29,536 bases of DNA from contig JBGMQN010000052.1 in assembly GCA_048054495.1 (NCBI GenBank), positions 1 through 29,536 of the forward strand. The letters are read 5' to 3'. Below, one piece after another: positions 1-8,820 of this stretch. The stretch's first letter is position 1. Every line of letters begins with the position of its first letter. The position numbers and the translations under genes are program-made. The notes beneath the pieces are model-generated. The model was not told the origin of the DNA. It did not search any database and saw only the letters and a list, made by a program, of their open reading frames with translations. This DNA is from JADFRG01 sp048054495. Lineage in GTDB: Bacteria > Chloroflexota > Anaerolineae > Anaerolineales > E44-bin32.

Positions 1-116
1 AAGTCGCAAGTAGGAGAGGATGCAGGACCAGAGGTTTCTTCATCACTCGCTCTCATATTTCAGACCCAACTCATTCTAATCATCACACGTCGCGTGGCTA
101 TGCGAAAGGGCAATGG

Positions 117-1094
117 CTAGCGAAAAACTCTCGTTAGGTCGTTCAATCTGGAGAGCTCCTCCTCGGTCAATGTGAAATGCATGGCACCGGCTGACTGCTG
201 AGCATGCTCTGCTTTGGTAGCTCCCGGGATTGCGACTACGGATGCTCCATGAAAATTCACGAGCCAGTTCAGCGCCACCTGGCCAGGGTTGACCCTATAT
301 CGAGAAGCGATCTCCTCCAGCGCGGTGACAACCGGTCGGCTGCGCTCTAGATTGCGGCGGATCATCAACCTTCGAAAAAGCCTGGAGTGACGAAGCAAGT
401 CAGGGTTCCTGTGGTACTTACCTGTCAGCAACCCGTACCCCAATGGCGTGTAGGCGATGATTGTGATCCCAAGTTCTTTTGCAGTGTCTAGAACTCCGTT
501 CGTCTCGATGTCGCGATGAATCAGGCTGTAATGCACCTGGTTCACTGCCAACGGTAGCCCGTGCTCTTGAAGCGCCTTGTGCGCACGCCGCATGCTATTC
601 GCACTGAAATTGCTGACTCCCACGGATCGAATCTTGCCCGCCTCGACCAAACGCGCCATGGCTGCCATCTCAGATTCTGGAGACGAGAAGCCCCAAGGTT
701 GATGCACCATGTAGAGATCGATGGCATATCCATCCATGTTGCGAATTCGATCATCGATTGTCTTGGGAAGGTTCCCGGCAGTCTTAAGGATCGGGAACCA
801 TTTGGTGGTCACTACAACCTCATCATCTTTCACCCCAGCCGCCTTGAGTGCTGTGGTTAGTCCCTGCTCTGCGCGCCCAGAGCCGTACACTTCGGCAGTA
901 TCAAACCAGTTGATCCCTCCCTCGAGCGCGGCCGCGACGATCGCGTTCATCTCTTGCGTTGTGAGGGTTCGAAACATTCTCCCCATGATCCCTTTGCCGC
1001 CCCCGGAGAATTGCATCACCCCCAGCCCAATCGACGTAACCTGGATGTCAGTCTGTCCTAGCCTGCGCAGGGAAACCTTCGGCTTCGTAGTCAC
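117..1094 (-). CDS. Aldo/keto reductase family oxidoreductase
   Basis: A 325-aa NAD(P)H-dependent aldo/keto reductase of the TIM-barrel family, predicted to reduce aldehydes or ketones in the cytoplasm; the substrate cannot be told. The family's catalytic tetrad is visible as D65 and Y70 (in FDTAEVYG), K98 (in TTKW) and H131 (in MVHQPWG). The C-terminal part carries the usual cofactor-side motifs (GVSNFS, IPGATK). The open frame extends 41 codons further upstream, but I place the start at a GTG at 1094-1092 because AAAGGA lies about 6 nt before it and the conserved 'LRRLGQTDIQVTSIGLG' strand begins just after. The gene stands alone and diverges from the tRNA-Arg. The family is certain; the exact role is unknown. 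Confidence 0.9.
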   Translation of the reverse strand: MTTKPKVSLRRLGQTDIQVTSIGLGVMQFSGGGKGIMGRMFRTLTTQEMNAIVAAALEGGINWFDTAEVYGSGRAEQGLTTALKAAGVKDDEVVVTTKWFPILKTAGNLPKTIDDRIRNMDGYAIDLYMVHQPWGFSSPESEMAAMARLVEAGKIRSVGVSNFSANSMRRAHKALQEHGLPLAVNQVHYSLIHRDIETNGVLDTAKELGITIIAYTPLGYGLLTGKYHRNPDLLRHSRLFRRLMIRRNLERSRPVVTALEEIASRYRVNPGQVALNWLVNFHGASVVAIPGATKAEHAQQSAGAMHFTLTEEELSRLNDLTRVFR

Positions 1095-1285
1095 TGAATT
1101 CCTTTCACAGCGAAATCGCTGCGTCGAATTTACCAGAATCCAATTTAAATCGTAAGTGCTGTGAGCTACATCGAAGCACGAGGGCCGCGGTGTGGCTGCC
1201 CCCTTGATCGCTCCCAATATCCGAATCCGGTGGATGCGTGCGGCTGGCCGACCGATCTCTGAGAGTGAGGCGTCGAGCGCTATTG

Positions 1286-1291
1286 TATAAT
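1286..1291 (+). promoter_or_regulatory. -10 box of the tRNA-Arg promoter
   Basis: A perfect TATAAT ends 8 nt before the first base of the tRNA, so transcription would begin almost at the mature 5' end. No good -35 hexamer is visible 16-18 bp upstream (the bases there are close to GAGTGA). Confidence 0.5.
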
Positions 1292-1299
1292 CGCCGCGC

Positions 1300-1372
1300 G
1301 CCCCCGTAGCTCAATGGATAGAGCGCCGCACTTCGAATGCGTAGGTTGGGAGTTCGAGTCTCTCCGGGGGCG
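1300..1372 (+). tRNA. tRNA-Arg (anticodon TCG)
   Basis: A full cloverleaf can be folded by eye in 73 nt. The acceptor stem is GCCCCCG/CGGGGGC, the D stem GCTC/GAGC, the anticodon loop CTTCGAA with anticodon TCG (reads CGA, Arg), and the T arm GGGAG-TTCGAGT-CTCTC with one G-T wobble. The discriminator base is G and CCA is not encoded. The outermost anticodon-stem pair (27-43) is a C/T mismatch. There is no integrase or repeat next to it, so nothing suggests it serves as an attachment site. Confidence 0.95.
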
Positions 1373-1387
1373 CCTGGCGGGAAAATG

Positions 1388-1427
1388 AAAGGAGCTGTCT
1401 CGAAAGTAGCTTGCGACAGCTCCTTTT
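1388..1427 (+). terminator. Rho-independent terminator after tRNA-Arg
   Basis: A 12-bp perfect stem (AAAGGAGCTGTC paired with GACAGCTCCTTT) encloses a 15-nt loop and ends in TTTT, 15 nt downstream of the tRNA. The A/T edges are symmetric, so it could work in both directions, but the Thr/Pro-repeat gene on the other strand ends more than 100 nt away. Confidence 0.85.
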
Positions 1428-1538
1428 GCTGCGACATGAATTCGAGTTAGAGCAGCCATCAGCCCAAGGCCGCGAGCCACACTGGGAACCCGATGCAGGC
1501 CAGGGCCTCACCGCATCTTCTGCGATATTTCCCTTTTT

Positions 1539-2504
1539 TTAGATATCGATGGCCCTGCAATCAGCGTCAACATCGAAGGTAAATCCGCTGGGCAGGCTCC
1601 GATACCCGGCATTATCTTTTACTTCCACGCTAAATTTGACCCTATCGCCCGTGCTCACCCCAAAGATCTGGCCTGTGTAGGTTCCTGCCCACTCATTTCC
1701 TGGCACGCCACCCAGCCAATTGCCCCCACCACTTAGGCTGGCCTCAGCGTCTCCAGAGCCGATTGGGTACTCGTAAAAGAGGTGAACCTGGCTGTTTTCT
1801 ACTCCGGCTGAAGGCTCGGGATCCTCGACGCTAAAATCGATTGTAAACATGCAAGTTGAGGATTCATGAGTACCTTCTATACGTTCCAAGATGACGTCGG
1901 GACCGGCGACATCAGGGATGGGAGTAGGTGTGCTCGTCGGCGTTGGCGTGTCGCTTGGCGTCGGCGTGATGGTCGGCGTGTTCGTCGGCGGCGGGGGCGG
2001 CTTCTCCTCGGCCTTCTCTGTCGGCGTCCGAGTACTTGTGGGTCTGCGGGTCGCCGTGTTGGTAGCTGTTGCGGTAGAGGTTGGCGTCGGGGTGTTCGTA
2101 GAAGTAGGCGTGTTGGTTGGCGTGGCCGTGTACGGCGCCGCCCCGGCGAAATCCCGCCAGGTGGCCGTCGGAACCGGGAGCAGCAGCTGCTGCTCCAGGC
2201 CATCCCCTGTGAGCTCCCGGACGATGGTCAGCCTCAGCGTTCGGAATACATCTCCCAGATTGTCGGAACCGTAGTCCGGAACGAGCCGGGAAAAGAGCCC
2301 GCTCGGCACGGCCATTTGCGCCGCAGCTCCCCCATCAGACAGCGTAGGGAAGAGCAACCAGATCAGGGTTGCGACGCTAAACAGGCCGATTCCAATGACC
2401 AGCCAGGTCGGGCTCGAATTCGCTCTCACTCTCGCCGTGATCGCTTGATGTCTTGTTTGGGTATGCCGGATCCTAATCTTAGCCCAAAGTGCCCCACCCT
2501 TCAA
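1539..2504 (-). CDS. Single-pass membrane protein with Thr/Pro-rich repeat
   Basis: A 321-aa protein of unknown function. A basic N-terminus (about 1-33) precedes one transmembrane helix (about 34-52). A predicted extracellular segment follows, then a low-complexity stalk at about 126-198 built from TPT/NTPT/STPT units with a KAEEKPPPPP break. The C-terminal domain (about 200-321) is beta-rich with two Cys and looks Ig-like. Such Thr/Pro stalks are common in Chloroflexota surface proteins and probably span or attach to the wall, possibly as glycosylated linkers. I used a TTG start with AAAGG close upstream; a GTG 26 codons in would still keep the helix. The repeat DNA leaves the opposite strand open over a long stretch, which is not a gene. 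It diverges from the phosphodiester glycosidase gene. Confidence 0.75.
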   Translation of the reverse strand: MKGGALWAKIRIRHTQTRHQAITARVRANSSPTWLVIGIGLFSVATLIWLLFPTLSDGGAAAQMAVPSGLFSRLVPDYGSDNLGDVFRTLRLTIVRELTGDGLEQQLLLPVPTATWRDFAGAAPYTATPTNTPTSTNTPTPTSTATATNTATRRPTSTRTPTEKAEEKPPPPPTNTPTITPTPSDTPTPTSTPTPIPDVAGPDVILERIEGTHESSTCMFTIDFSVEDPEPSAGVENSQVHLFYEYPIGSGDAEASLSGGGNWLGGVPGNEWAGTYTGQIFGVSTGDRVKFSVEVKDNAGYRSLPSGFTFDVDADCRAIDI

Positions 2505-2576
2505 TTACCTTTCACAGGGCCTGAGTACTACACAAACACGCCTAGAATGTGGATAGACTTAATCGCGGATTTCCCA

Positions 2577-4124
2577 ATGCGCTTCCGTACGGCTTTCCTG
2601 CTCACCATCACCTGGTTGGTCATGTTCGCGCCGACCGAAATTGCCTATTCCGAAACGGAATGGGGATCGATCGCGGAGGGAATCGATTTTCGGCAATTCG
2701 TCCTACCGGGACCTAACCGGGCCTTCGTGGCTCGCATGGATCGAAGTTTGCCGAACCTCATCGTGGACAGCACCGTTGCGCAGGGCAAGCTGTACGAGGG
2801 CACGGAAACAGTCAGCGGAATGGCTCAGCGCTATGACCAATCCATCGTAGGTTGGGGCTCCCGATGGGATGCCACCGGCAAAGTCGCGGTGGCGATCAAC
2901 GGCATTTTCTATGATCCGTCCACGGGCGTCCCTCAGTCCGGACAGATCCAGGGCGGATGGTACATCAAGCGCTTTAGCGATAACAGCGGCGGTATTGAGT
3001 TCGCCTTCAATCGAGACCGAGAGGCATTCATTGGCGGCTGCGCGGTGCACCCCGATGACGAGCAGTATGTGTATTTCCTGGACCGGGGAAGGAAGATGGT
3101 ACTGGGCGGGATCAACGTCCCACAGAACAGCGACAACATCGTGATCTATACGCCGCAGTATGACTTCAACACCCGCACCGGCAACGATGGCGTGGAAGTA
3201 CTGGTTGAAATGGTTCAGCCGGCAGGCATCGGCTCGCGTGCGAAGGGCTATATCCGCAGCATCCGCGACGTAGGCTCCACCCGAATCCCATTCGATCATC
3301 TGGTGATCTCCGCTAAGGGCGCGGCAGGCAGGCGCCTGGCCGACCGCGCCCGCATCGGGGAGCGAGTCGGGATACTGAGTTCGATCGACTACAGCTCCCG
3401 CGATTGCCGCGATCGTTTCCCCTCGAGCTGGGACTCGGCATTTTCCAGCATCGGCGGCAGCTTCAACTTCCTGTATGACGGCGGTATCGTCAACTACGAT
3501 CGCGACGCGGGCGCCACCCAGCGTCATCCGCGTACCGCGGTTTGCCTCAACGACAAATACATATACTTTGTAGTCGTGGATGGTCGCCAGCCGGGCTACA
3601 GCATCGGCATGACATCCAATGAGTTGGCTCGCTTCTGTCGCGATCGACTGGGCGCCGAATGGGGGATCAACCAGGACGGCGGGGGATCTTCGGCCATGTG
3701 GCTGGACGGGGAAATAGTTAACCGACCCTCGGACGGCCAGGAGCGCCGGGTCGCCAATGGGCTAACCATGGTTGTTCTCGAACCGGTTCAAAAATCCACC
3801 AAGTTCGAGGTGGGCGAGCTCGTTCGAACGGTCCGGACGGCCGATATTCGGGTAGGCCCAGGAGATAACTACGCCGCCTACACTACTATTTCGGAGGGCG
3901 ATCCGGGGATCGTGCTCTCCCATATCAACGGTCTCAATGGAGTGTACGCCCGCGGCACGAACTGGTGGAGGGTGGCCTTCGAGAGCAAATGGGGTTGGAT
4001 GGCCGAGGCTGACCTGAAAGCCGAGCAGGCCTGGATCGGACTGTGGAAAGGCGTGCATGACAAAGTGCTCCGATCTTCAGATGATTCCTCCTCAGAAGGC
4101 CAGCCCGCGGACACCACCCCGTAG
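2577..4124 (+). CDS. Secreted phosphodiester glycosidase (NAGPA) domain protein with SH3-like tail
   Basis: A 515-aa exported protein. The start MRFRTAFLLTITWLVMF gives a short basic region and a hydrophobic signal peptide with a likely cleavage near 'IAYSE'. The middle (roughly 100-400) matches the NAGPA/DUF2233 phosphodiester glycosidase family, with the hallmark NQDGGGSSAMWLDG followed by the late RRVANGLTMVV strand. The C-terminus (about 420-495) is a bacterial SH3-like domain (ADIRVGPGDNY...WWRVAFESKWGWM), typical of wall binding. It probably hydrolyses a sugar phosphodiester, or acts on the envelope, outside the cell. The frame is open upstream to 1866, but that part is antisense to the Thr/Pro gene. 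An alternative ATG lies 30 nt upstream at 2547, and neither start has a strong ribosome site. Confidence 0.85.
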   Translation: MRFRTAFLLTITWLVMFAPTEIAYSETEWGSIAEGIDFRQFVLPGPNRAFVARMDRSLPNLIVDSTVAQGKLYEGTETVSGMAQRYDQSIVGWGSRWDATGKVAVAINGIFYDPSTGVPQSGQIQGGWYIKRFSDNSGGIEFAFNRDREAFIGGCAVHPDDEQYVYFLDRGRKMVLGGINVPQNSDNIVIYTPQYDFNTRTGNDGVEVLVEMVQPAGIGSRAKGYIRSIRDVGSTRIPFDHLVISAKGAAGRRLADRARIGERVGILSSIDYSSRDCRDRFPSSWDSAFSSIGGSFNFLYDGGIVNYDRDAGATQRHPRTAVCLNDKYIYFVVVDGRQPGYSIGMTSNELARFCRDRLGAEWGINQDGGGSSAMWLDGEIVNRPSDGQERRVANGLTMVVLEPVQKSTKFEVGELVRTVRTADIRVGPGDNYAAYTTISEGDPGIVLSHINGLNGVYARGTNWWRVAFESKWGWMAEADLKAEQAWIGLWKGVHDKVLRSSDDSSSEGQPADTTP

Positions 4125-4160
4125 CGAAAGAGTAAAATTGCGGATGCGTTTCAGGTCCGC

Positions 4161-5351
4161 ATGCCAATTCCTACACCCTTCCACCCCCGCACTTCCGAAC
4201 TGAGCAAAAGCAAAGAGTGGCGAGAATGGTCCGGCTACTGGTCCGCCGTCACCTATGAACACACTCACGAGCGCGAGTATTTCGCCATCCGCAACTCGGC
4301 CGCGCTGATCGACGTCTCTCCACTTTTCAAGTACGACATCACGGGCCCGCAAGCCGCAGCCGTAGTGGATCGCATCGTGCCGCGTGATGTGAGTCGCTGC
4401 AAGGTGGGTCAGATCCTGTACAGCCCCTGGTGCGATGACGACGGCAAGGTCGTAGACGATGGCACGCTATGGCGGTTAGGGGAGGATCGATTCCGCATTA
4501 CTGCGGCCGATCCGAGCCTGCGCTGGTTTCAGGATTGCGGCGCCGGCCTGGAGGCAGATGTCGTGGATGTGTCGAGTGCCCTCGCGGCGTTGGCGCTGCA
4601 GGGGCCGAACGCCAGACAAATCCTTCTACGGACGACGGGCGCGGAAGATCTCACCAATCTACCGTATTACTACCTCACTCAGGGAGAGATCGGTGGGGCG
4701 CCGGTCACCATCACTCGTACCGGGTACACCGGCGACCTGGGATACGAACTCTGGATGGATGCCGCAGATGCGCTGGAAGTTTGGGATCGAGTCGTGCTGG
4801 CCGGGGCGGACTATGGGTTGCTGCCCGCCGGATTGGCTGCTCTCGATGTAGCACGCATCGAGGCAGGGCTGCTTCTCATCGATGTCGATTACGTTTCCAG
4901 CCTCAAAGCTCTGACGGAGAGCCGGAAATCATCGCCCTTTGAGCTGGGTCTCGGGTGGACCGTGGCGCTGGAGGCGGGTGACTTCGTGGGTCGCCGCGCG
5001 CTGCTGGACGAGGCCCAGCGCGTGTCGGAGTGGTCCCTGGTCGGGCTGGAGGTTGTATGGTCGGATCTCGATCGACTGTATGCCGCCTACGATCTTGCAC
5101 CGCAGGTAGCCGGCCGGGCCTCCCGAAACCCGGCTCCGGTCTATGTCGGCGAGCGCCAGGTCGGCCAGGCCACGAGCATGGCCTTCTCACCGCTTTCTAA
5201 AACCTACCTGGGACTGGCCACGATAGAGCGAAGTTATGCGGGCCTGGGTCAGGCGCTCGAACTCGAAATGACCGTCGAATATCAACGCACGCGGGTGCCG
5301 GCGCGCGTGTCGCGCAAGCCCTTTTACGATCCAACTCACAAGCGAAGCTGA
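4161..5351 (+). CDS. GcvT-fold aminomethyltransferase family protein
   Basis: A 396-aa protein of the glycine-cleavage T-protein/DmdA/sarcosine-oxidase-alpha tail family, which transfers a one-carbon unit from an amine or sulfonium to tetrahydrofolate. Visible signatures are ALIDVSPLFKYDITG near the N-terminus, KVGQILYSPWCDDDGKVVDD with the conserved acidic turn, the folate-site strand TRTGYTGDLGYELW, and a C-terminal beta-barrel (about 285-390). No lipoyl H-protein or P-protein gene is nearby, so it is probably not the glycine-cleavage enzyme. It sits 88 nt upstream of two FAD oxidoreductases on the same strand, which fits an amine or methyl-group catabolic unit (inference). The substrate is unknown. 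Confidence 0.85.
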   Translation: MPIPTPFHPRTSELSKSKEWREWSGYWSAVTYEHTHEREYFAIRNSAALIDVSPLFKYDITGPQAAAVVDRIVPRDVSRCKVGQILYSPWCDDDGKVVDDGTLWRLGEDRFRITAADPSLRWFQDCGAGLEADVVDVSSALAALALQGPNARQILLRTTGAEDLTNLPYYYLTQGEIGGAPVTITRTGYTGDLGYELWMDAADALEVWDRVVLAGADYGLLPAGLAALDVARIEAGLLLIDVDYVSSLKALTESRKSSPFELGLGWTVALEAGDFVGRRALLDEAQRVSEWSLVGLEVVWSDLDRLYAAYDLAPQVAGRASRNPAPVYVGERQVGQATSMAFSPLSKTYLGLATIERSYAGLGQALELEMTVEYQRTRVPARVSRKPFYDPTHKRS

Positions 5352-5439
5352 ATTTGAACAGACGCGCCCGACCTCCAATCAGCATCTCAACTTCCGTGAG
5401 AACGGGTGCGAGCGTAGCCGAATTCGCAGAATTGGGCAG

Positions 5440-7023
5440 ATGACGGAACCCTACGATGTCATTGTGATCGGCGCCGGGCACAACGGCCTGGTCAACGCGG
5501 CCTACCTGGCGCGTGCCGGCCTCAAAGTACTCGTGCTCGAACGGCGGGAGCTCGTGGGTGGAGCGACGGTTACCGAGGAGGTATTCCCTGGATTCAAGTA
5601 CTCCGTGTTTTCTTATGTGGTGAGCATCCTGCGCCCGGAGATCATCCAGGACCTGCAACTCCCCCGCCACGGGCTGATCATGCTGCCGCTGCCCAGCACC
5701 CTCACGCCGCTGCCGAACGGCGACTACCTTTACCGCGATGACGACCACTATCGGACGTTGCGAGAAATCGGCCGCCATTCCGTTCGCGATGTTGAGGCCT
5801 ATGAAGAGTACGGGCGCGCCATGTACTTCATGGCCAAAGCCATCAAGCCCATCCTGGGCATGGTGCCTCCCGACCCCAACTCGCTCGATCCCCGAGAGCT
5901 CAAACGACTGGCCGATCTCGGTTCGCTCTTGCTCGACATGGGTGACGGTAACCTACATACGCTCATCAAGCTGATGACCATGAGCTCGGCGGATTTCCTG
6001 GATGAATGGTTTGAGACGGAACCGCTCAAGGCCACCATGTCCGCCAGCGGGATCATCGGCACCTTCATGGGCCCTCGTTCACCCGGAACGGCTTACGTAC
6101 TCTTGCACCACTACATGGGCGAGATCGACGGAGTCTTTCGCGCGTGGGGATTTGCAAAGGGAGGCACGGGCGGCCTGGCGGAGGCGATTGCGAGCTCCGC
6201 CCGCTCCTTCGGGGCAAAGATCCGGACGGATTCCCCGGTGGAAGCGGTCATCGTGCGCGGCAATAAGGCCACTGGAGTGGCGCTGCATGATGGCACCGAA
6301 CTGATGGCGCGTAAGGTCGTATCGAGCCTGGATCCCAGACGGACGTTCCTGGATCTCGTCTCACCCGATCTGCTCCCGGCCGACCTCGTTGCCGACGTTG
6401 GCCGCTTCCGATTCCGAGGGTCCTCCGGGAAGGTCAATCTGGCGCTGGACGCGGCGCCCGAGTTTACCTGCTGGCCGGGAGAGGGCCCACATTTGCGTGG
6501 CGCGATCTCGATCAGTCCCAGTATCGATTACCTGGAGCGCGCATACGACCAGGCAAAGTACGGTGATTTTTCTCATCGGCCCTTCATCGACATCGTAATT
6601 CCATCCATGATCGATCCCGATATGGCTCCACCAGGCAAGCACGTAATGTCGTGCTTTGTGCAGTACGCGCCCTATGAGCTGGCGAATGGCGATTGGGATG
6701 CCCGACGCGAAGAATTCGGTGATACCGTGATCGATACGCTATCAGAATTCATTCCAAATCTAAAAGATATCCTTCTGCACCGCCAGGTTCTGACCCCGCT
6801 CGATATCGAGCGGATGACGGGCCTCTCGGAAGGCAACATCTTTCAGGGCGAACTCGACCTCTCGCAGCTGTTCTTCCTGCGCCCCGCCGCCGGCTACGCG
6901 AAATACCGCACGCCGATTCGAGGCTATTACCAGTGCGGTTCGGGGACACATCCTGGAGGGGGAATAACCGGGGCGCCGGGCAGGCTTGCGGCGCTCGAGA
7001 TTCTGGGTGATCTGGGGTTGTGA
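5440..7023 (+). CDS. PYROXD2/CrtI-like FAD-dependent oxidoreductase (first copy)
   Basis: A 527-aa flavoprotein of the phytoene-desaturase-like PYROXD2 group. The N-terminal Rossmann FAD motif is VIVIGAGHNGLVNAAYLA, followed by LERRELVGGATVTEEVFPG. The C-terminal FAD signature is CGSGTHPGGGITGAPGR. The family oxidises or isomerises hydrophobic or amine substrates; bacterial members are mostly uncharacterised. No crtB-type phytoene synthase is nearby, so a carotenoid role is unsupported. It is followed after 16 nt by a paralogue of almost equal length (528 aa) that shares the same motifs, so the two are a tandem duplication and may form a heteromer. Confidence 0.9.
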   Translation: MTEPYDVIVIGAGHNGLVNAAYLARAGLKVLVLERRELVGGATVTEEVFPGFKYSVFSYVVSILRPEIIQDLQLPRHGLIMLPLPSTLTPLPNGDYLYRDDDHYRTLREIGRHSVRDVEAYEEYGRAMYFMAKAIKPILGMVPPDPNSLDPRELKRLADLGSLLLDMGDGNLHTLIKLMTMSSADFLDEWFETEPLKATMSASGIIGTFMGPRSPGTAYVLLHHYMGEIDGVFRAWGFAKGGTGGLAEAIASSARSFGAKIRTDSPVEAVIVRGNKATGVALHDGTELMARKVVSSLDPRRTFLDLVSPDLLPADLVADVGRFRFRGSSGKVNLALDAAPEFTCWPGEGPHLRGAISISPSIDYLERAYDQAKYGDFSHRPFIDIVIPSMIDPDMAPPGKHVMSCFVQYAPYELANGDWDARREEFGDTVIDTLSEFIPNLKDILLHRQVLTPLDIERMTGLSEGNIFQGELDLSQLFFLRPAAGYAKYRTPIRGYYQCGSGTHPGGGITGAPGRLAALEILGDLGL

Positions 7024-7039
7024 GGCGAGAGGGCGGCGG

Positions 7040-8626
7040 ATGAGATCCGACTACGATGTGGTTGTGATCGGCGGTGGCCACAATGGGCTGGTCACGGCCG
7101 CTTATCTGGCCGGTGCGGGTCAAAGCGTGCTGGTTATCGAGGCACGGGAGGTGCTCGGTGGCGCGGCCGCCACGGAAGAGATCTTCCCTGGCTATCGGAT
7201 CGATACCGGCGCAAGCCACGCAGGTTTGTTTCGAGACGAAATCGCCCGCGAGCTTGGCCTCCAAGGGCATGGATTAGAGATCATCGACAGTCCGATGGGC
7301 GCGCTCAGTTTGACCGAGGGGGACGTCCTGCGTCTCTGGCGCGATCCGCAGGCTGCGCGGAAGGAGATTGAGCGCTACTCCAGTGCGGATGCGGCCCGCT
7401 ACGAGGATTTTTTGGCCTGGGTTGAGGATCAGGCGTCGATTCTTCTCGGTGCGCAGGACCGAGTGCCTCCGGATCTGGCCTCGGATGGCCGGCTCCGCAA
7501 CCTGCCCGGGCTGGCCCCATGGTCGCGCCTGGCGCTCAGGCTCAGACGCAGGGGTCGAAAGGCAGTAAGCGAATTCCTGCGCACGATTCCGATATCCGCC
7601 GAGCAGCTTCTGGACGAGTGGTTCGAGAATCCAGTGTTAAAAGGAGCGCTCGCTGCGAGCGGAGTGGAAGGAACCATGCAGGGGCCAAAGGCCTCCGGTA
7701 CGGGTCTCATGCTGCTCTATCAAGCCGCCAATGGTTTCCCTCCCCCTGTTCGGTACGTGCGGGGTGGGACGGGAGCACTTTCCACTGCCCTGGCCGACGC
7801 AGCGACAAAACGGGGCGCGGAGATCCAGACCGGCCTGCGCGTGGAAAAGATTCTGACGGGCGACTATCGGGCAAATGGCGTCGCGCTGTCGAACGGCCAT
7901 CAGATCCGATGCGGGGCGATCGCTTCCTGTGCAGACCCGCGGCACACGCTGCTCGATCTGGTAGGGTCACCGAATCTTGAGCTGCGTGTGATGCGGCGCG
8001 TACGAAACATTCGCTTCCGCGGCAGCACGGCCAAAGTCAACCTCGCGCTCGATCGGATACCGGAATTCAACGGCGTGCGAGAGGTCTCCGAGCTCACGGG
8101 TCGGATCCTCATCAGCCCCAGCACAGACTATCTGGAGCGCGCCTACGATGACGCCAAATACCGGACCTGGTCGCGCGCGCCGTACCTGGATATGTCGATC
8201 CCGACGATTTTAGATGACACGCGTGCCCCCGAGGGGAAGCACGTTCTCTCGGCGACCGTGCGTTATGCTCCATACCAGCTAGAAGAGCGCGATTGGGAAA
8301 GTGAGCGCGAGGCATTCGGCGACCATGTCGTGGCCGCCATTGCCAAATACGCGCCCGATCTGCCCAAATCAATCCTGCATCGCCAGGTCTTGACTCCGCT
8401 CGATTACGAACGCGAATACGGGCTCCCCGAGGGCAGCATCTACCACGGTCAAATGGCGCTCGACCAGCTGCTTTCCATGCGACCGATCCCCGGCTACGGG
8501 CGATATCGATCGCCGGTGGAGGGGTTGTATTTCTGCGGAGCGGGCGCCCATCCAGGTGGAGGCCTCACCGGTGCACCCGGCCGCAACGCAGCGCGAGTGA
8601 TCGCGCGGGATCTCCGGCGGAAATAG
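7040..8626 (+). CDS. PYROXD2/CrtI-like FAD-dependent oxidoreductase (second copy)
   Basis: A 528-aa paralogue of the preceding gene. It has the FAD motif VVVIGGGHNGLVTAAYLA, IEAREVLGGAAATEEIFPG, the shared mid-region DEWFENPVLKGALAASG and the C-terminal GAGAHPGGGLTGAPGR. The frame is open 18 codons further upstream, but the ATG at 7040 is preferred because GAGAGGGCGG lies just before it and the FAD strand begins at once; the upstream choice would also overlap the previous gene. It is probably co-transcribed with the first copy and the GcvT-like gene. The two paralogues differ most in the middle, substrate-side region (compare YVLLHHYMGEIDG with MLLYQAANGFPPP), suggesting different substrates or one copy with a changed role (inference). 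Confidence 0.9.
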   Translation: MRSDYDVVVIGGGHNGLVTAAYLAGAGQSVLVIEAREVLGGAAATEEIFPGYRIDTGASHAGLFRDEIARELGLQGHGLEIIDSPMGALSLTEGDVLRLWRDPQAARKEIERYSSADAARYEDFLAWVEDQASILLGAQDRVPPDLASDGRLRNLPGLAPWSRLALRLRRRGRKAVSEFLRTIPISAEQLLDEWFENPVLKGALAASGVEGTMQGPKASGTGLMLLYQAANGFPPPVRYVRGGTGALSTALADAATKRGAEIQTGLRVEKILTGDYRANGVALSNGHQIRCGAIASCADPRHTLLDLVGSPNLELRVMRRVRNIRFRGSTAKVNLALDRIPEFNGVREVSELTGRILISPSTDYLERAYDDAKYRTWSRAPYLDMSIPTILDDTRAPEGKHVLSATVRYAPYQLEERDWESEREAFGDHVVAAIAKYAPDLPKSILHRQVLTPLDYEREYGLPEGSIYHGQMALDQLLSMRPIPGYGRYRSPVEGLYFCGAGAHPGGGLTGAPGRNAARVIARDLRRK

Positions 8627-8657
8627 ATCCACCTCGCGGCTCCCGCGCGCTCCGCGG

Positions 8658-8804
8658 ATGACCGGTTGGAGGTTGCTGCGACCAGAGACCCCGGAGCCCA
8701 GAGACGAGTCTCCGGAGACCTGGCGGCGGCTTGAAGACGGAGTCCTGGCGCCGCTGATTATGGGACCCGATTCGATCCAATACACGGCCGACGAAGAACT
8801 ATAG
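8658..8804 (+). CDS. Possible 48-aa protein (unrecognised)
   Basis: A short ORF fills most of the 194-nt space between the second flavoprotein and the phosphodiesterase. It encodes a charged, Pro/Glu-rich product starting MTGWRLLRPETPEPRDE and ending GPDSIQYTADEEL. The composition looks protein-like, it is on the same strand as its neighbours, and it ends 16 nt before the next start. There is no clear ribosome site and no recognised family. It may be a real small protein, the remnant of a longer one, or chance. Confidence 0.35.
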   Translation: MTGWRLLRPETPEPRDESPETWRRLEDGVLAPLIMGPDSIQYTADEEL

Positions 8805-8820
8805 GCATGGAGGGCTGAAC

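Noticed and set aside
1300..1372. tRNA-Arg as an integration site of a mobile element
   Set aside because: No repeated 3' tRNA fragment, integrase or phage-like gene is found in the window.
1866..2576. Long Arg/Gly-rich N-terminal extension of the phosphodiester glycosidase frame
   Set aside because: It is antisense to the Thr/Pro-repeat gene, has the composition of a repeat shadow, and the frame contains a good signal peptide starting at 2577.
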